From the NCBI GenBank assembly GCA_045616685.1, contig JAZLHF010000008.1, positions 1-64,000 of the forward strand: a stretch of 64,000 nt of DNA. Direction: 5' to 3'. Made by a program: the position numbers and the translations under genes. Shown piece after piece: positions 34,559 through 44,814 of this stretch (its first letter is position 1; each line of letters begins with the position of its first letter). The DNA is from UBA1764 sp045616685 (GTDB lineage: Bacteria > Bacillota > Clostridia > Peptostreptococcales > Anaerovoracaceae). The notes under the pieces are model-generated. The model saw nothing but the letters and a program-made list of their open reading frames with translations, did not search any database and was not told where the DNA came from.

Positions 34559-34960
34559 ATGAAAAGATCAGAAGCAAGAGAATTATTAATGCAATTATTT
34601 TTCCAGATGGAAGCTCAAGATGATTTCAGCAAAGAAGCTCAAGATAAGTTTATTGCGAACTTTAATACTGAGAATGATCAGTTAGAGTATATGCATAGTG
34701 TTTTAAATGCTTATAGTGTAAACAGAGATGCAATTGATTACGATATTGAGAATTCATCTGTGAAGTGGCATATTAAGCGTATGGCAAAAGTTGATTTAGC
34801 AATTTTGAGACTAGCTATCACAGAAATTAAGTATCTTAATGATAATGATATTCCTGCACAGGTTGCTATTAACGAAGCTATTAACTTGGCGAAGAAATTT
34901 AGCAATGAGGACTCTGGCAAATTTATTAATGGTTTACTTGGAAAGGTTATAAATAATTGA
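34559..34960 (+). CDS. nusB: Transcription antitermination factor NusB
   Basis: NusB binds boxA RNA with S10 and supports rRNA antitermination. A compact helical 133-residue protein with MKRSEARELLMQLFFQME at the N-terminus and LRLAITEIKYLNDNDIP, VAINEAINLAKKF and SGKFINGLLGK toward the C-terminus, all family blocks. The yqhY-nusB-xseA-xseB-ispA-dxs-tlyA order follows the standard Bacillota arrangement apart from the inserted Kae1-like gene. Confidence 0.95.
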   Translation: MKRSEARELLMQLFFQMEAQDDFSKEAQDKFIANFNTENDQLEYMHSVLNAYSVNRDAIDYDIENSSVKWHIKRMAKVDLAILRLAITEIKYLNDNDIPAQVAINEAINLAKKFSNEDSGKFINGLLGKVINN

Positions 34961-35829
34961 TTTCTTTAGGAGTTGATACTAGTAATTACACAACCTCTGT
35001 GGCCGTAGTTAAAGATGGCGAGATTTTGCTCGATAATAGAAAACCACTTAAAGTAAAAGAAGGGGAACTTGGTTTACGGCAATCTAATGCATTATATCAA
35101 CATTGGGAGAACTTGCATACTCTTTTAGAGCCTGCGCTTGATTATAAACTTGATAATATAGTTGTATCAACGAAACCAAGGCCTCAAAAGGGCTCGTATA
35201 TGCCTTGTTTTAATGCTGGTAATAACATTAGCCGTATACTGGGGAAAGCTCTAAATATCCCTGTTTTTGTGCTTTCTCATCAACAAGGGCATGTCTTGGC
35301 TGCAGCATATAAAAACGATATTAATTTTGACGAGAAATGTGTTTTTGCACATCTATCTGGTGGAACTTTAGAGATAGTAGATGAGCACTTTAATATAATT
35401 GGCGCTACTAAAGATATTTCTTATGGTCAGCTTATCGATCGCACAGGACAACTTCTCGGTCTTTCTTTTCCATCAGGAAAAGCTTTAGATGAAATAGCAT
35501 TATCTACGTTTGTAGATAAAAATCCTCTTTCAAAAATTCATATTGAAAATAACTATTTGAATATTTCTGGAGTTGAAAACCAAATTAAAAAAATTAATCT
35601 TAAACCTGAAGAGATTGCTTACTGTGTAATGGAACGAATCTCTGAAAGTTTCGTAAGTGTTATTGAAAGTTTAAACGCAAAACAAGTATTGGTTGCAGGA
35701 GGAGTTGCTTCCAGTAAATTCTTAAGAAAGTATTGCGAAAAATATAATTATAAATTTGGATTGACAAATTTATGTAGTGATAATGCTGTTGGATTAGCAT
35801 TATCCGGAGGAGTTTTCCCTTGGGATTAA
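34957..35829 (+). CDS. Kae1/TsaD-like ASKHA domain protein (paralog)
   Basis: A 290-residue homolog of TsaD, the tRNA threonylcarbamoyltransferase, but shorter than the usual ~335. Seen: GVDTSNYTTSVAVV (phosphate loop), the metal-site equivalent SHQQGHVLAA (HxxxH with QQ in place of the usual residues), HLSGGTLEI, and VAGGVASSKFLR. Clostridia often carry such a Kae1-like protein between nusB and xseA beside a true TsaD elsewhere; its function is unknown. The start is TTG, overlapping the nusB stop by 4 bases. A genuine TsaD role cannot be excluded. Confidence 0.8.
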   Translation: MISLGVDTSNYTTSVAVVKDGEILLDNRKPLKVKEGELGLRQSNALYQHWENLHTLLEPALDYKLDNIVVSTKPRPQKGSYMPCFNAGNNISRILGKALNIPVFVLSHQQGHVLAAAYKNDINFDEKCVFAHLSGGTLEIVDEHFNIIGATKDISYGQLIDRTGQLLGLSFPSGKALDEIALSTFVDKNPLSKIHIENNYLNISGVENQIKKINLKPEEIAYCVMERISESFVSVIESLNAKQVLVAGGVASSKFLRKYCEKYNYKFGLTNLCSDNAVGLALSGGVFPWD

Positions 35830-36965
35830 AAGCTGTCAGTGTTTCACAATTAAATGGATATATAAAGCGAGTATTGGCAACAGATCCAATACTTATGAAT
35901 TTATCTGTCTTTGGGGAACTTACTAATTTAACTAAACATTCAAGTGGACATTGGTATTTTAGTCTTAAGGATGATAACAGTACAATAAGATGTTTTCTCC
36001 CTTATGAAAAAGTATCAAAGCTTAGGTTTGATCTTGAAGAGGGAATGAGCATAATAGCTTATGGTGCAATTTCCATTTATGAAAAAGGGGGATCTTATTC
36101 CTTAATCGTTAAAGATGTTGATGTTAAGGGCGAAGGAGATCTTAAGAAGGCATTTGATTTGCTTGTAAAAAAGCTTTCATCAGAAGGACTTTTTGACGAC
36201 GATAAGAAAAAGTCTCTTCCGGCCTTTCCTAAGAAAATTGGAGTTGTTACTTCTCCAACAGGGGCAGCAATTCACGATATAATTACTACAATTAAACGTC
36301 GAAATCCTCTTGTTGATGTAATGCTATATCCCTGTCTTGTACAAGGCAATGAGGCAGCCGCTTCTATCATTAGGGGAATCGAATATTTTAATAAAAATTA
36401 TAAAGATTTTGATTTGTTGATTGTTGGTCGAGGTGGAGGAAGCGCAGAAGATCTTTGGGCTTTTAATGAAGAAATTCTTGCCCGCGCAATATTTAAATCT
36501 AAGCTTCCAGTTGTGTCTGCGGTGGGACATGAAGTTGATTATGTCATTAGTGACTATGTTGCAGATTTAAGAGCTGCTACACCGACTCAGGCTGCTGAAC
36601 TCTCAGTTCCTGACATATCTTATTACAAAGATATTATAGCTATGTGCAGTCCAGGCAAAATGTTTAACGCTTTAAAGGATAAGGTAGACTCTTATATTAA
36701 TCATGTTAAACATTTAAAAAATTCTTGTGATAATTCAATTGATAATATGCTTATAAACTATCAGCATAGACTTGAATTATTAAAGGCTGATATTACTTCA
36801 TACAACCCATTAAATCAGCTCGAAAAAGGTTATGCAGTCCTAAAAAACAATAAAAACCATTGGATTGTTTCACAATTAGATGTTGAAGTTAATGATAAAA
36901 TTTCTATTCTTTTGAAAGATGGTGATTTGGAATGCTTAGTTTTGAAAAAGCAATCGAAAAATTAG
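35820..36965 (+). CDS. xseA: Exodeoxyribonuclease VII large subunit
   Basis: XseA is the catalytic subunit of the single-strand exonuclease VII. An N-terminal OB fold (VSVSQLNGYIKRVL, HWYFSLKDD) is followed by the nuclease core with KIGVVTSPTGAAIHDI (about 139), GRGGGSAEDLWAFNEE (about 203) and VSAVGHEVDY. At 381 residues the coiled-coil C-terminal part is short compared with typical 400-450. TTG start; 10-base overlap with the preceding gene and 34-base overlap with xseB. Confidence 0.94.
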   Translation: MGLKAVSVSQLNGYIKRVLATDPILMNLSVFGELTNLTKHSSGHWYFSLKDDNSTIRCFLPYEKVSKLRFDLEEGMSIIAYGAISIYEKGGSYSLIVKDVDVKGEGDLKKAFDLLVKKLSSEGLFDDDKKKSLPAFPKKIGVVTSPTGAAIHDIITTIKRRNPLVDVMLYPCLVQGNEAAASIIRGIEYFNKNYKDFDLLIVGRGGGSAEDLWAFNEEILARAIFKSKLPVVSAVGHEVDYVISDYVADLRAATPTQAAELSVPDISYYKDIIAMCSPGKMFNALKDKVDSYINHVKHLKNSCDNSIDNMLINYQHRLELLKADITSYNPLNQLEKGYAVLKNNKNHWIVSQLDVEVNDKISILLKDGDLECLVLKKQSKN

Positions 36966-37141
36966 AAAATATTAGTGAACAGCTTAGATCTAGTGAACTT
37001 TCTATTGAAGAAAGCACGAAGCTCTATCAAGAAGCTGTGAAGTATTTTGATATGTGTAATAAGATTTTATCTGAAGCTAAACAAAAAATTGAAGTCTATC
37101 GTCCGGAAAAAGATGAAGTGGAGGATTTTGAAGAATGTTAG
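36932..37141 (+). CDS. xseB: Exodeoxyribonuclease VII small subunit
   Basis: A 69-residue helical hairpin protein with the family pattern FEKAIEKLENISEQLRSSEL and SIEESTKLYQEA. It binds the coiled coil of XseA in several copies. It overlaps xseA by 34 bases and ispA by 7 bases, so translation is probably coupled. Confidence 0.93.
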   Translation: MLSFEKAIEKLENISEQLRSSELSIEESTKLYQEAVKYFDMCNKILSEAKQKIEVYRPEKDEVEDFEEC

Positions 37142-38037
37142 GCCCGGAGTATAACAAACTTAAGAAGCTTGTTGATGAGCACATTTTAGACTTTATCCCC
37201 GAAATTGATAATAAAACTGCAACGCTTTATGATTCAATGAAATACAGCTTAACCGCTGGAGGAAAGAGAATTAGACCTGTTCTTATGCTTTCTTTTTACA
37301 AAATTGCATCGAAATCTGAAGACTTTTCCTTTGCACTTCCATTTGCTGAAGCAATTGAGTTTATTCAGACCTATTCTTTAATTCATGATGATTTGCCTGC
37401 AATGGATAATGATGATTATAGAAGGGGCATTCTTACAAATCATAAGGTTTTTGGCGAGAATATTGCGATTTTAACTGGAGATGCACTTCTTTCAGCAGCA
37501 TATGAAGTGATGCTTAAAGATTGCTTGCTTTATATAAACGAAGCAGGCAAATTAAAGAATAAGGTAAAAGCTTCTTTTGAAATTAGCAAAGGCACTGGAG
37601 TTCGCGGAATGGTTCAAGGACAGGTTGCTGATGTTGAAAATGAAGGAAAGCCTTGTTCAACCGATTTATTAGAATTTATTCATTCAAACAAAACTGCTGC
37701 ATTTATTAAATCTTCAGTTTTAGCTGGATGTTATTTAGGCGGAGCCGATAAACAGTTTTTAGAAGATGCAAATATTTACGGAGAATGCCTTGGTCATGCA
37801 TTTCAAATTGTTGATGACATTATGGATGTCATTAGCACAAAGGAAGAGCGCGGAAAAGATGTTGGCGGTGATGCTGAAGCTGGCAAAACCACATATCCTT
37901 CATTATATGGACTAAAAGAATCTAAAATTAAAGCCATGGACTTACTCAATAGAGCAGAAAATGCTATTGATAAATATTCTGAAATATCTGAAGTTCCTAT
38001 GACTCTGATTAAATATTTAAAGGAGCAAATTTCCTAA
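37135..38037 (+). CDS. ispA: Farnesyl/geranyl diphosphate synthase
   Basis: Trans-prenyltransferase that condenses IPP with allylic diphosphates. GGKRIRPVL (about 42), first aspartate-rich motif HDDLPAMDNDD (about 84-94), GDALL, and second Asp-rich motif VDDIMD (about 224) are intact. The 300 residues fit short-chain synthases; the chain length (C10 or C15) is inferred from family position. It sits directly before dxs. Confidence 0.93.
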   Translation: MLGPEYNKLKKLVDEHILDFIPEIDNKTATLYDSMKYSLTAGGKRIRPVLMLSFYKIASKSEDFSFALPFAEAIEFIQTYSLIHDDLPAMDNDDYRRGILTNHKVFGENIAILTGDALLSAAYEVMLKDCLLYINEAGKLKNKVKASFEISKGTGVRGMVQGQVADVENEGKPCSTDLLEFIHSNKTAAFIKSSVLAGCYLGGADKQFLEDANIYGECLGHAFQIVDDIMDVISTKEERGKDVGGDAEAGKTTYPSLYGLKESKIKAMDLLNRAENAIDKYSEISEVPMTLIKYLKEQIS

Positions 38038-39890
38038 TGTTTCTTGATAAAGATGACATCAATTTAATAAAGACAATTAAATCATCTAATTACAAAGATT
38101 TAGACTTACTAGCAGTTGAAATTAGAGAGTTCTTAATTGAAAAAGTTTCAAAAACAGGTGGTCATCTAGCTTCAAATTTAGGTGCAGTTGAACTTACAAT
38201 TGCACTTCATAAAGTGTTTGATTCACCGAAAGATAAGATTATTTTTGATGTTGGACATCAGTCTTACGTACACAAGATTATTACTGGAAGAAAAAATCAG
38301 TTTGATAGTTTAAGACAGCTTGATGGATTATCGGGTTTTCCAAAGAGATCTGAAAGTGAACATGATATGTATGACTCTGGCCATAGCAGCACATCAATTT
38401 CAGCAGCCTTTGGTTATGCAAAAGCCCGTGATTTAAAAGGCGAAAAATATAATTGCATTGCTGTGATTGGAGATGGAGCACTTTCTGGTGGCGTTGCCTA
38501 TGAAGCGCTCAATGTAGCTGGAGACTCTAAAACGCCTTTGATTGTTATTCTTAACGATAATGAGATGTCAATTAATAGTTCTAAAGGTGGTATGTCCAAG
38601 CATTTACATAACCTTAGAACATCAGCTGGATATCAAAAATTTAAGAGCACGGTTAAGTCAAAAGTTGAAGACATGCCAAAAGTATATAAAGGGCTTCAAC
38701 AAACAAGAGATTTTGTTAAAAATGTTGTTCTTAAAACTGGCATTTTTGAAGAGCTTGGTTTTAAATATTTTGGGCCAATTGATGGACATGACATAAAGAT
38801 TTTGTGTGAGACATTAGAAATGGTTAAAGAACTTAACCGTCCCGTTTTAGTACATGTTTTAACTAAAAAAGGGAAAGGCTTTATTCCAGCTGAAAAGAAC
38901 CCAGCTAAATTCCATGGGATTAATAGCTTTAATCCAAATGAAGTTTCAATAATTAGTGTTTCGGATCCAGAATCTTACTCGGATATATTTGGCAGAAAGC
39001 TATGTAGCTTAGCAGAAGTTGATTCAAGAATTTGTGCTATTTCAGCTGCTATGATTAATGCAACAGGCCTGGATTACATGCAAAGCAAATTTCCTAACAG
39101 AGTTTTTGATGCCGGAATTGCTGAGCAACATGCTGTATCATTTGCTGCAGGCCTCGCGTTAAATGGGATGAAACCAGTAGTTGCAATTTATTCAACTTTT
39201 CTTCAAAGAGCATATGATCAAATTGTATCAGAAGTAGCACTTCAAAATTTACCTGTTGTATTTGCTATTGATAGAGCGGGTGTAACAGGCCGTGATGGAG
39301 AGACTCATCAGGGCAATTTTGATATTTCATATCTTAATAATGTTCCTAATATAACATTACTTGCTCCTAAGGATGGTAAAGAACTTGAATCAATGCTTGA
39401 ATATGCAATAAGTCTTAACGGTCCAGTTGCAATTCGCTATCCTAGAGAAAAAAATGTTGATTTAAGTGAGTATGAGTTTAAGCAGACTTGTGAAATTGCT
39501 GAGCAGTATGGTGATGAATCTAAATATGCAATTATTGCTTATGGTTCTATGACCAAGATTGCTCTTCAGGTCGCTGATGCATTAAAATCTAAGAATATTG
39601 ATATTACTGTTTATAATCTAAAGCAGCTTAAACCTATTCAAACAAACTTTCTTAATACTGTAAAAGCTAAACATACTAAAGTTTTAACAATTGAAGATGG
39701 ATGTTTAACTGCTGGAATGGGACAAAGTATAGCTGATTATTTATGCAGAGATGCTATTCACCCTGTAGTTAAGTCACTTGGTTGGCCAGACAAGTTTATT
39801 GAACATGGAAGCATTGATGAGCTTAGAAATAGATATGGTCTTAATGTCGATTCTATAGTTAAAGTTTGCGAGGATTATTTTGAAAGCTAG
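38037..39890 (+). CDS. dxs: 1-deoxy-D-xylulose-5-phosphate synthase
   Basis: Dxs condenses pyruvate and glyceraldehyde 3-phosphate in the first step of the MEP isoprenoid pathway. The thiamine-diphosphate site is seen in GDGALSGGVAYEALN (about 145), and NDNEMSIN follows. The pyrimidine-domain block DAGIAEQHAVSFAAGLA (about 359), DRAGVTGRDGETHQG and the C-terminal transketolase domain follow. Length 617 is normal. It overlaps ispA by one base and tlyA by 11 bases. Confidence 0.96.
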   Translation: MFLDKDDINLIKTIKSSNYKDLDLLAVEIREFLIEKVSKTGGHLASNLGAVELTIALHKVFDSPKDKIIFDVGHQSYVHKIITGRKNQFDSLRQLDGLSGFPKRSESEHDMYDSGHSSTSISAAFGYAKARDLKGEKYNCIAVIGDGALSGGVAYEALNVAGDSKTPLIVILNDNEMSINSSKGGMSKHLHNLRTSAGYQKFKSTVKSKVEDMPKVYKGLQQTRDFVKNVVLKTGIFEELGFKYFGPIDGHDIKILCETLEMVKELNRPVLVHVLTKKGKGFIPAEKNPAKFHGINSFNPNEVSIISVSDPESYSDIFGRKLCSLAEVDSRICAISAAMINATGLDYMQSKFPNRVFDAGIAEQHAVSFAAGLALNGMKPVVAIYSTFLQRAYDQIVSEVALQNLPVVFAIDRAGVTGRDGETHQGNFDISYLNNVPNITLLAPKDGKELESMLEYAISLNGPVAIRYPREKNVDLSEYEFKQTCEIAEQYGDESKYAIIAYGSMTKIALQVADALKSKNIDITVYNLKQLKPIQTNFLNTVKAKHTKVLTIEDGCLTAGMGQSIADYLCRDAIHPVVKSLGWPDKFIEHGSIDELRNRYGLNVDSIVKVCEDYFES

Positions 39891-40671
39891 ACTAGATGTA
39901 TTATTAGTTGAACAAGGGTACTTTCAATCAAGAGAGAAAGCTAAGGCATCTATTATGGCTGGGCTTGTTTTTGTCGACGGTTTAGTTTCTGATAAAGCGG
40001 GCAACATGATTTCTGAAGATTCAGTAATCGATGTTAAGGGTAGTGATTGCCCATATGTTTCTAGAGGTGGTTTTAAGCTTGAGAAGGCTTTAAAAAGCTT
40101 CAATATTGATGTGAATGGATTTCATTGCATTGATATTGGAGCGTCTACTGGAGGTTTTACTGACTGTTTGCTTCAAAATGGAGCTGAAAAAGTATATTCA
40201 GTTGATGTAGGCTACGGCCAACTTGATTACAAATTAAGACAAGATCCTCGAGTTGTATGTATGGAAAAAGTAAATTTCCGTTATATGCAAGAAGAAGACA
40301 TCCCTGAAAAATTAGATTTTGCTTGTGCAGATGTTAGCTTTATTTCTTTAAAGCATATGTTTCCTGTTGTAACAAATATGCTTAAAGATGATGGGCAAAT
40401 TGTTTGCCTTGTTAAACCACAGTTTGAATCAAGTAAAGAACAGGTTGGTAAAAACGGAATAATTCATGACCCATCTGTTCATAAAGAAGTTATAAAAAAA
40501 GTAATTGACTATGCACTTGAAAATAATTTATATCCAACTAATTTAAACTTTTCTCCAGTTACTGGAGCTAAGGGTAATATAGAATTTTTATTGCACTTAA
40601 GTAAATTACCTGCAGATATTAATATAGATATTGAATCTATAGTTATAAAAGCACATGAGGAATTAGATTAA
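39880..40671 (+). CDS. tlyA: TlyA family rRNA 2'-O-methyltransferase
   Basis: S4 RNA-binding domain (residues 1-62, MKARLDVLLVEQGYFQSREK) followed by an FtsJ-type methyltransferase domain (DIGASTGGFTDCLLQNG, SVDVGYGQLDYKLR, KPQFES). TlyA methylates ribose positions in 16S and 23S rRNA and is historically called haemolysin A. TTG start inside dxs. In Bacillus the next genes would be argR-recN; here mutS follows and argR-recN lies at the other end of the window. Confidence 0.92.
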   Translation: MKARLDVLLVEQGYFQSREKAKASIMAGLVFVDGLVSDKAGNMISEDSVIDVKGSDCPYVSRGGFKLEKALKSFNIDVNGFHCIDIGASTGGFTDCLLQNGAEKVYSVDVGYGQLDYKLRQDPRVVCMEKVNFRYMQEEDIPEKLDFACADVSFISLKHMFPVVTNMLKDDGQIVCLVKPQFESSKEQVGKNGIIHDPSVHKEVIKKVIDYALENNLYPTNLNFSPVTGAKGNIEFLLHLSKLPADINIDIESIVIKAHEELD

Positions 40672-43016
40672 TGGCTTACACTCCAATGATTGAACAATAT
40701 TTAGAAATTAAGAAACAGTATGATGATTGTATACTGTTTTTCCGCTTGGGCGATTTTTATGAAATGTTCTTTGAAGATGCACTTGTTGCTGCAAGAGATA
40801 TGGAAATAGCTTTAACAAAGAAAGCTTGCGGCGACGGGAAATTCGCACCTATGTGCGGTGTCCCTTATCATGCTGTTGATTCATATGTTGCAAAATTAAT
40901 TGATAAAGGCCATAAAGTTGCTATTTGTGAACAAGTTGAAGATCCTAAAGATGCGAAAGGAATTGTTGAAAGGGAAGTAATTAGAATTATCACACCTGGC
41001 ACAGTTCTTTCGTCAGATATGCTTGATGAAACTAGTAATAATTTCTTAATGTGTATTATTTCTGGTGATAATTATGACTGTGCTTGGGTTGATATCTCGA
41101 CAGGGGAATTCTTCTCAATGCAAATTGGTGGAGACTTAAAAGATAATCAATTAATGTCAGAAATTATTAAGATTTCACCAAAAGAAATTATTAGCAATAT
41201 TGATTTTTCAGATAAAAATATTTGTTTGTCATCAGTATATTTCAAAGCTGAAACTGCTGTTGAAAATATTCTTAAGTATTTAAAAGAAACTCAAAAGCAG
41301 GATATTACTCACTTATCAAAAGTAAAAGTTCTTCACGTTGGTGATGTAATGTGCCTTGACAAGGCTACTATTAAGAACTTAGAAATCATAGAAACTTTAT
41401 TTGAAAGAAAAACTCAGGGTTCACTGTTTGGAGTTCTTGATCATTGCAAGACTGCTATGGGTAGCCGTAAGATGAAGGCATGGCTTAAAGAGCCTCTTCT
41501 TAAGAAAACGCAAATTCAAGAAAGACTTGATGCGGTTGAAAATTTAGTAAATGATGTTATTTTACGCAATAATCTAAAAGAAGAGCTCAAGCCTATATAT
41601 GATCTTGAAAGGTTATCTTCTAGAATTGCAACGGGAACAGCAAATGCTAGAGATTTAATAGCGCTCAAGAATTCTATAGCAAGTTTACCGGACCTTAAAT
41701 ATGATTTGGAAGGTTCAGAAGATAAACTCTTAAATAAATACAGCAAGAATATATCTGACTTTAGACAGCTTTATGAGACATTAGATAAAGCTATAGTTGA
41801 AGACCCTCCATTTATTATTCGTGAGGGCAATATGATTAAACCTGGATATTCAGATGAACTTGATAAAATTGTCAACTCAATTTCTGATAAAACAAAGTGG
41901 ATTGCTTCTTTAGAAGCTGTTGAAAAAGAAAAGACAGGAATTAGAACACTAAAAGTTGGATATAATAAGGTCTTCGGTTATTACATTGAAGTATCTAAGT
42001 CTTTTAGCAATCAAGTCCCTGATTATTATGTCAGAAAGCAAACTCTTGTAAACGCTGAACGATTTATCACATCTGACTTAAAGGATGCAGAATCGGTGGT
42101 TTTAGGTGCAAGAGAAAAAATTAATAGCCTTGAATATAAGTTATTCAAAGATATTTGCGCACAAATTCTTGCTTTAACAAAAGAAATTCAGTCAACTTCC
42201 GCAGCTATTGCTGCTGTTGATGTTTTATATAGCTTCGCTGAATCTTCAGTAAAGCATGGCTATTGTAAGCCTTCTATTAATGAATCTGATAAGATTGTCA
42301 TTAAGAAGGGGAGACATCCAGTAATAGAAACTTTTATCAATGATGGATTATTTGTATCAAATGACGTTTATCTTGATAAGAATAAAGCCTCATTACTACT
42401 TATTACAGGGCCTAATATGTCTGGTAAATCTACATACATGAGACAGCTTGCATTGATTGTTTTAATGGCTCAGGCTGGATGTTTTGTTCCAGCAGATGAG
42501 GCAGAAATCGGCATTTGTGACCGAATCTATACACGTATCGGAGCTTCGGACAATCTTGCAATGGGACAATCTACGTTCTTTGTTGAAATGTCTGAATTAG
42601 CATTTATCTTAAATACAGCTACTCCAAAGAGTTTAGTTATATTGGATGAAATTGGTCGTGGTACATCAACCTATGATGGACTTTCTATTGCATGGGCTGT
42701 TGTAGAAGAACTTACAAAAAAAGATCGACAGGTTAGAACATTATTTGCAACTCATTACCATGAGCTAACTTCCTTAGCAGAAGAGATTCCTGGAATTAAA
42801 AACTTGAATGTTGATGTATCAGATATTGATGGAAACATTGTGTTCTTACATAAAATTGTTGAAGGCAGTGCTTCCAAGAGTTATGGTATTCATGTGGCAA
42901 AACTTGCCGGAGTTCCACAGTCAGTCTTAAATTCAGCTAATATTAAGCTTGATATGTTAATATCAAGGTCTATTGACATTACAGAAGATGAAAAACAGTT
43001 ATCATTCTTTAAATAA
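40671..43016 (+). CDS. mutS: DNA mismatch repair protein MutS
   Basis: MutS recognises mismatches as an ATP-dependent dimer clamp. The mismatch-binding domain has FRLGDFYEMF with the FxE-type Phe-Tyr-Glu (about 25-34). Core, lever and clamp domains follow. The ATPase shows Walker A GPNMSGKSTYMRQ (about 580), VEMSELAFIL, ILDEIGRGTSTYDG and THYHEL. The 781 residues are short of the usual ~850, the deficit being at the C-terminus, which still ends with the common QLSFF. It overlaps tlyA by one base. Confidence 0.96.
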   Translation: MAYTPMIEQYLEIKKQYDDCILFFRLGDFYEMFFEDALVAARDMEIALTKKACGDGKFAPMCGVPYHAVDSYVAKLIDKGHKVAICEQVEDPKDAKGIVEREVIRIITPGTVLSSDMLDETSNNFLMCIISGDNYDCAWVDISTGEFFSMQIGGDLKDNQLMSEIIKISPKEIISNIDFSDKNICLSSVYFKAETAVENILKYLKETQKQDITHLSKVKVLHVGDVMCLDKATIKNLEIIETLFERKTQGSLFGVLDHCKTAMGSRKMKAWLKEPLLKKTQIQERLDAVENLVNDVILRNNLKEELKPIYDLERLSSRIATGTANARDLIALKNSIASLPDLKYDLEGSEDKLLNKYSKNISDFRQLYETLDKAIVEDPPFIIREGNMIKPGYSDELDKIVNSISDKTKWIASLEAVEKEKTGIRTLKVGYNKVFGYYIEVSKSFSNQVPDYYVRKQTLVNAERFITSDLKDAESVVLGAREKINSLEYKLFKDICAQILALTKEIQSTSAAIAAVDVLYSFAESSVKHGYCKPSINESDKIVIKKGRHPVIETFINDGLFVSNDVYLDKNKASLLLITGPNMSGKSTYMRQLALIVLMAQAGCFVPADEAEIGICDRIYTRIGASDNLAMGQSTFFVEMSELAFILNTATPKSLVILDEIGRGTSTYDGLSIAWAVVEELTKKDRQVRTLFATHYHELTSLAEEIPGIKNLNVDVSDIDGNIVFLHKIVEGSASKSYGIHVAKLAGVPQSVLNSANIKLDMLISRSIDITEDEKQLSFFK

Positions 43017-44814
43017 AATTAAAGCTTTACCAAAAGAGTTAGCAGAAAAGATTGCTGCTGGCGAGGTTGTAGAAAGACCACTTTCAATTGTAAAGGAATT
43101 AGTTGAAAATGCTATTGATGCAGGTTCAACCAGTATTACTGTTGAAATAAAAAAAGGTGGTAAAGAATATATCAGAGTAACTGATAATGGTTCGGGCATT
43201 GAAAAAGACCAATTGCCATTGGCTGTCCAAAGATATGCGACTTCTAAAATTTCTAAGGAAGAGGATTTAGACAGTATTTATTCTTTAGGATTTAGAGGAG
43301 AGGCTTTAGCTTCGATTGCTGCTGTTTCAAAATTTGAGATTATTACGAAGACAGATTCAAACAAACTCGGGGCAAAGATTACATGCGAAGCAGGAGAAGT
43401 TATAGGTATAGAAGATACAGCTTGCGAAAATGGAACAACAGTAATTGTTAAGGATGTTTTCTTTAATTTACCTGCAAGAAGAAAGTTCCTAAAAGCTGAT
43501 AATACAGAAAGTAGTCTTATTGCAGACTTTATGCAAAAGATTGCTCTAGCTTATTCAGGACTTAAATTTAGATTCATAAATAACGGTTCAATACTTTTCT
43601 CAACCATGGGAAAAGGAAGTCTATATGAGGCAATTTTAGCCCTTTACAGCCCTCAAACTGCAAGAGGATTAGTAGAGATTGATTATTCCCAAGGCAATAT
43701 GCACATTTATGGCTATACTTCTGGGACTGAATCTTCAAAAACAAACAAAAGAGGGCAGGTATACTTTGTCAACGGACGTTATATAAAGAGTAAACTAATT
43801 GATACTGCGATTGATGAAGCGTATCATGATAAGCTATTTGAAGGCAGATATCCAGTTTGCTATCTTTTTCTTGAAATAGATCCTTCAGATCTTGATGTAA
43901 ATATCCATCCAAGAAAAGCAGAAGTAAAATTCTTCGATGAAAATTTAATTAAAGATTTTATTATTCTAGGTATAAGAAATGCTTTAGTTAAAAAAGAGGC
44001 AGCTCCAAATATTGCAGATCTTGTGGATAAAAAGGCAAAATTTGTGGAAAAACCTGCTGAAAACAAAGGACTTTATCAACAGGCTGTGGATAAGTCTGAT
44101 GTTAACAATAATATTTTCTTGTCAATTAATAGAGAAAAAGATTTTTTTGATACTTTAAGAGAAGAACAGCAAAGCATTGAAATTCCAATTATTAAAGTAT
44201 CGGAAGACATAAAAAAGGATTTAGGAAAAGAGCATAAATTTGAATTTAAATCATTAAAACCGCTAGCTCAAATATTTACAACTTATATTTTAGCTACAGA
44301 TGAAAAGAATTTATATATTGTAGACCAACATGCTGCGCATGAAAGAATTATGTATGAGCATTTACTTAATAAGTTTAATTCAGAGGAAAATCTATCACAG
44401 ATTTTAATTGCACCTATTTTATTTAACACAACTCCGGCACAAACAGCTATGGAAAGTCAATGGGGGCAATTATTAAATGAGATAGGGTTTAGGTATGAAT
44501 TATTTGGTCAAAATCAGTATGTTATAAAAGAAATTCCGGCTTCTTTAAAGTTAGATGAAGCCGAAGTGTTCGTTCATACAATACTCGATAGTGATATTGA
44601 AAATCCTGAACATTATCAAGAAAGAAGAGACGCTATTATTTCTGCAAGTTGTAAGGCTGCTGTTAAAGCAGGAGATAAGCTTTCTGAAAATGAAATTTTG
44701 GCTTTGTTTAAAGATTTAGATCTTTGCGAAAATCCTTTCTCGTGTCCCCATGGAAGACCAACTTTTTTGAGGTTTTCTGAGAATGAGATTGAACGATTTT
44801 TTAAGAGAAAATAA
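42988..44814 (+). CDS. mutL: DNA mismatch repair protein MutL
   Basis: MutL couples MutS to strand incision. The GHKL ATPase shows IAAGEVVERPLSIVKELVEN (about 20-39), DNGSGI and GFRGEALASI. The C-terminal endonuclease motif VDQHAAHERIMYEH (about 443), SCKAAVKAG and SCPHGRP show that this is the nicking type of MutL, as in organisms without MutH. The ATG at 42988 is chosen (608 residues); a TTG at 42973 is in frame upstream. It overlaps mutS by 29 bases. Confidence 0.95.
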   Translation: MKNSYHSLNKIKALPKELAEKIAAGEVVERPLSIVKELVENAIDAGSTSITVEIKKGGKEYIRVTDNGSGIEKDQLPLAVQRYATSKISKEEDLDSIYSLGFRGEALASIAAVSKFEIITKTDSNKLGAKITCEAGEVIGIEDTACENGTTVIVKDVFFNLPARRKFLKADNTESSLIADFMQKIALAYSGLKFRFINNGSILFSTMGKGSLYEAILALYSPQTARGLVEIDYSQGNMHIYGYTSGTESSKTNKRGQVYFVNGRYIKSKLIDTAIDEAYHDKLFEGRYPVCYLFLEIDPSDLDVNIHPRKAEVKFFDENLIKDFIILGIRNALVKKEAAPNIADLVDKKAKFVEKPAENKGLYQQAVDKSDVNNNIFLSINREKDFFDTLREEQQSIEIPIIKVSEDIKKDLGKEHKFEFKSLKPLAQIFTTYILATDEKNLYIVDQHAAHERIMYEHLLNKFNSEENLSQILIAPILFNTTPAQTAMESQWGQLLNEIGFRYELFGQNQYVIKEIPASLKLDEAEVFVHTILDSDIENPEHYQERRDAIISASCKAAVKAGDKLSENEILALFKDLDLCENPFSCPHGRPTFLRFSENEIERFFKRK

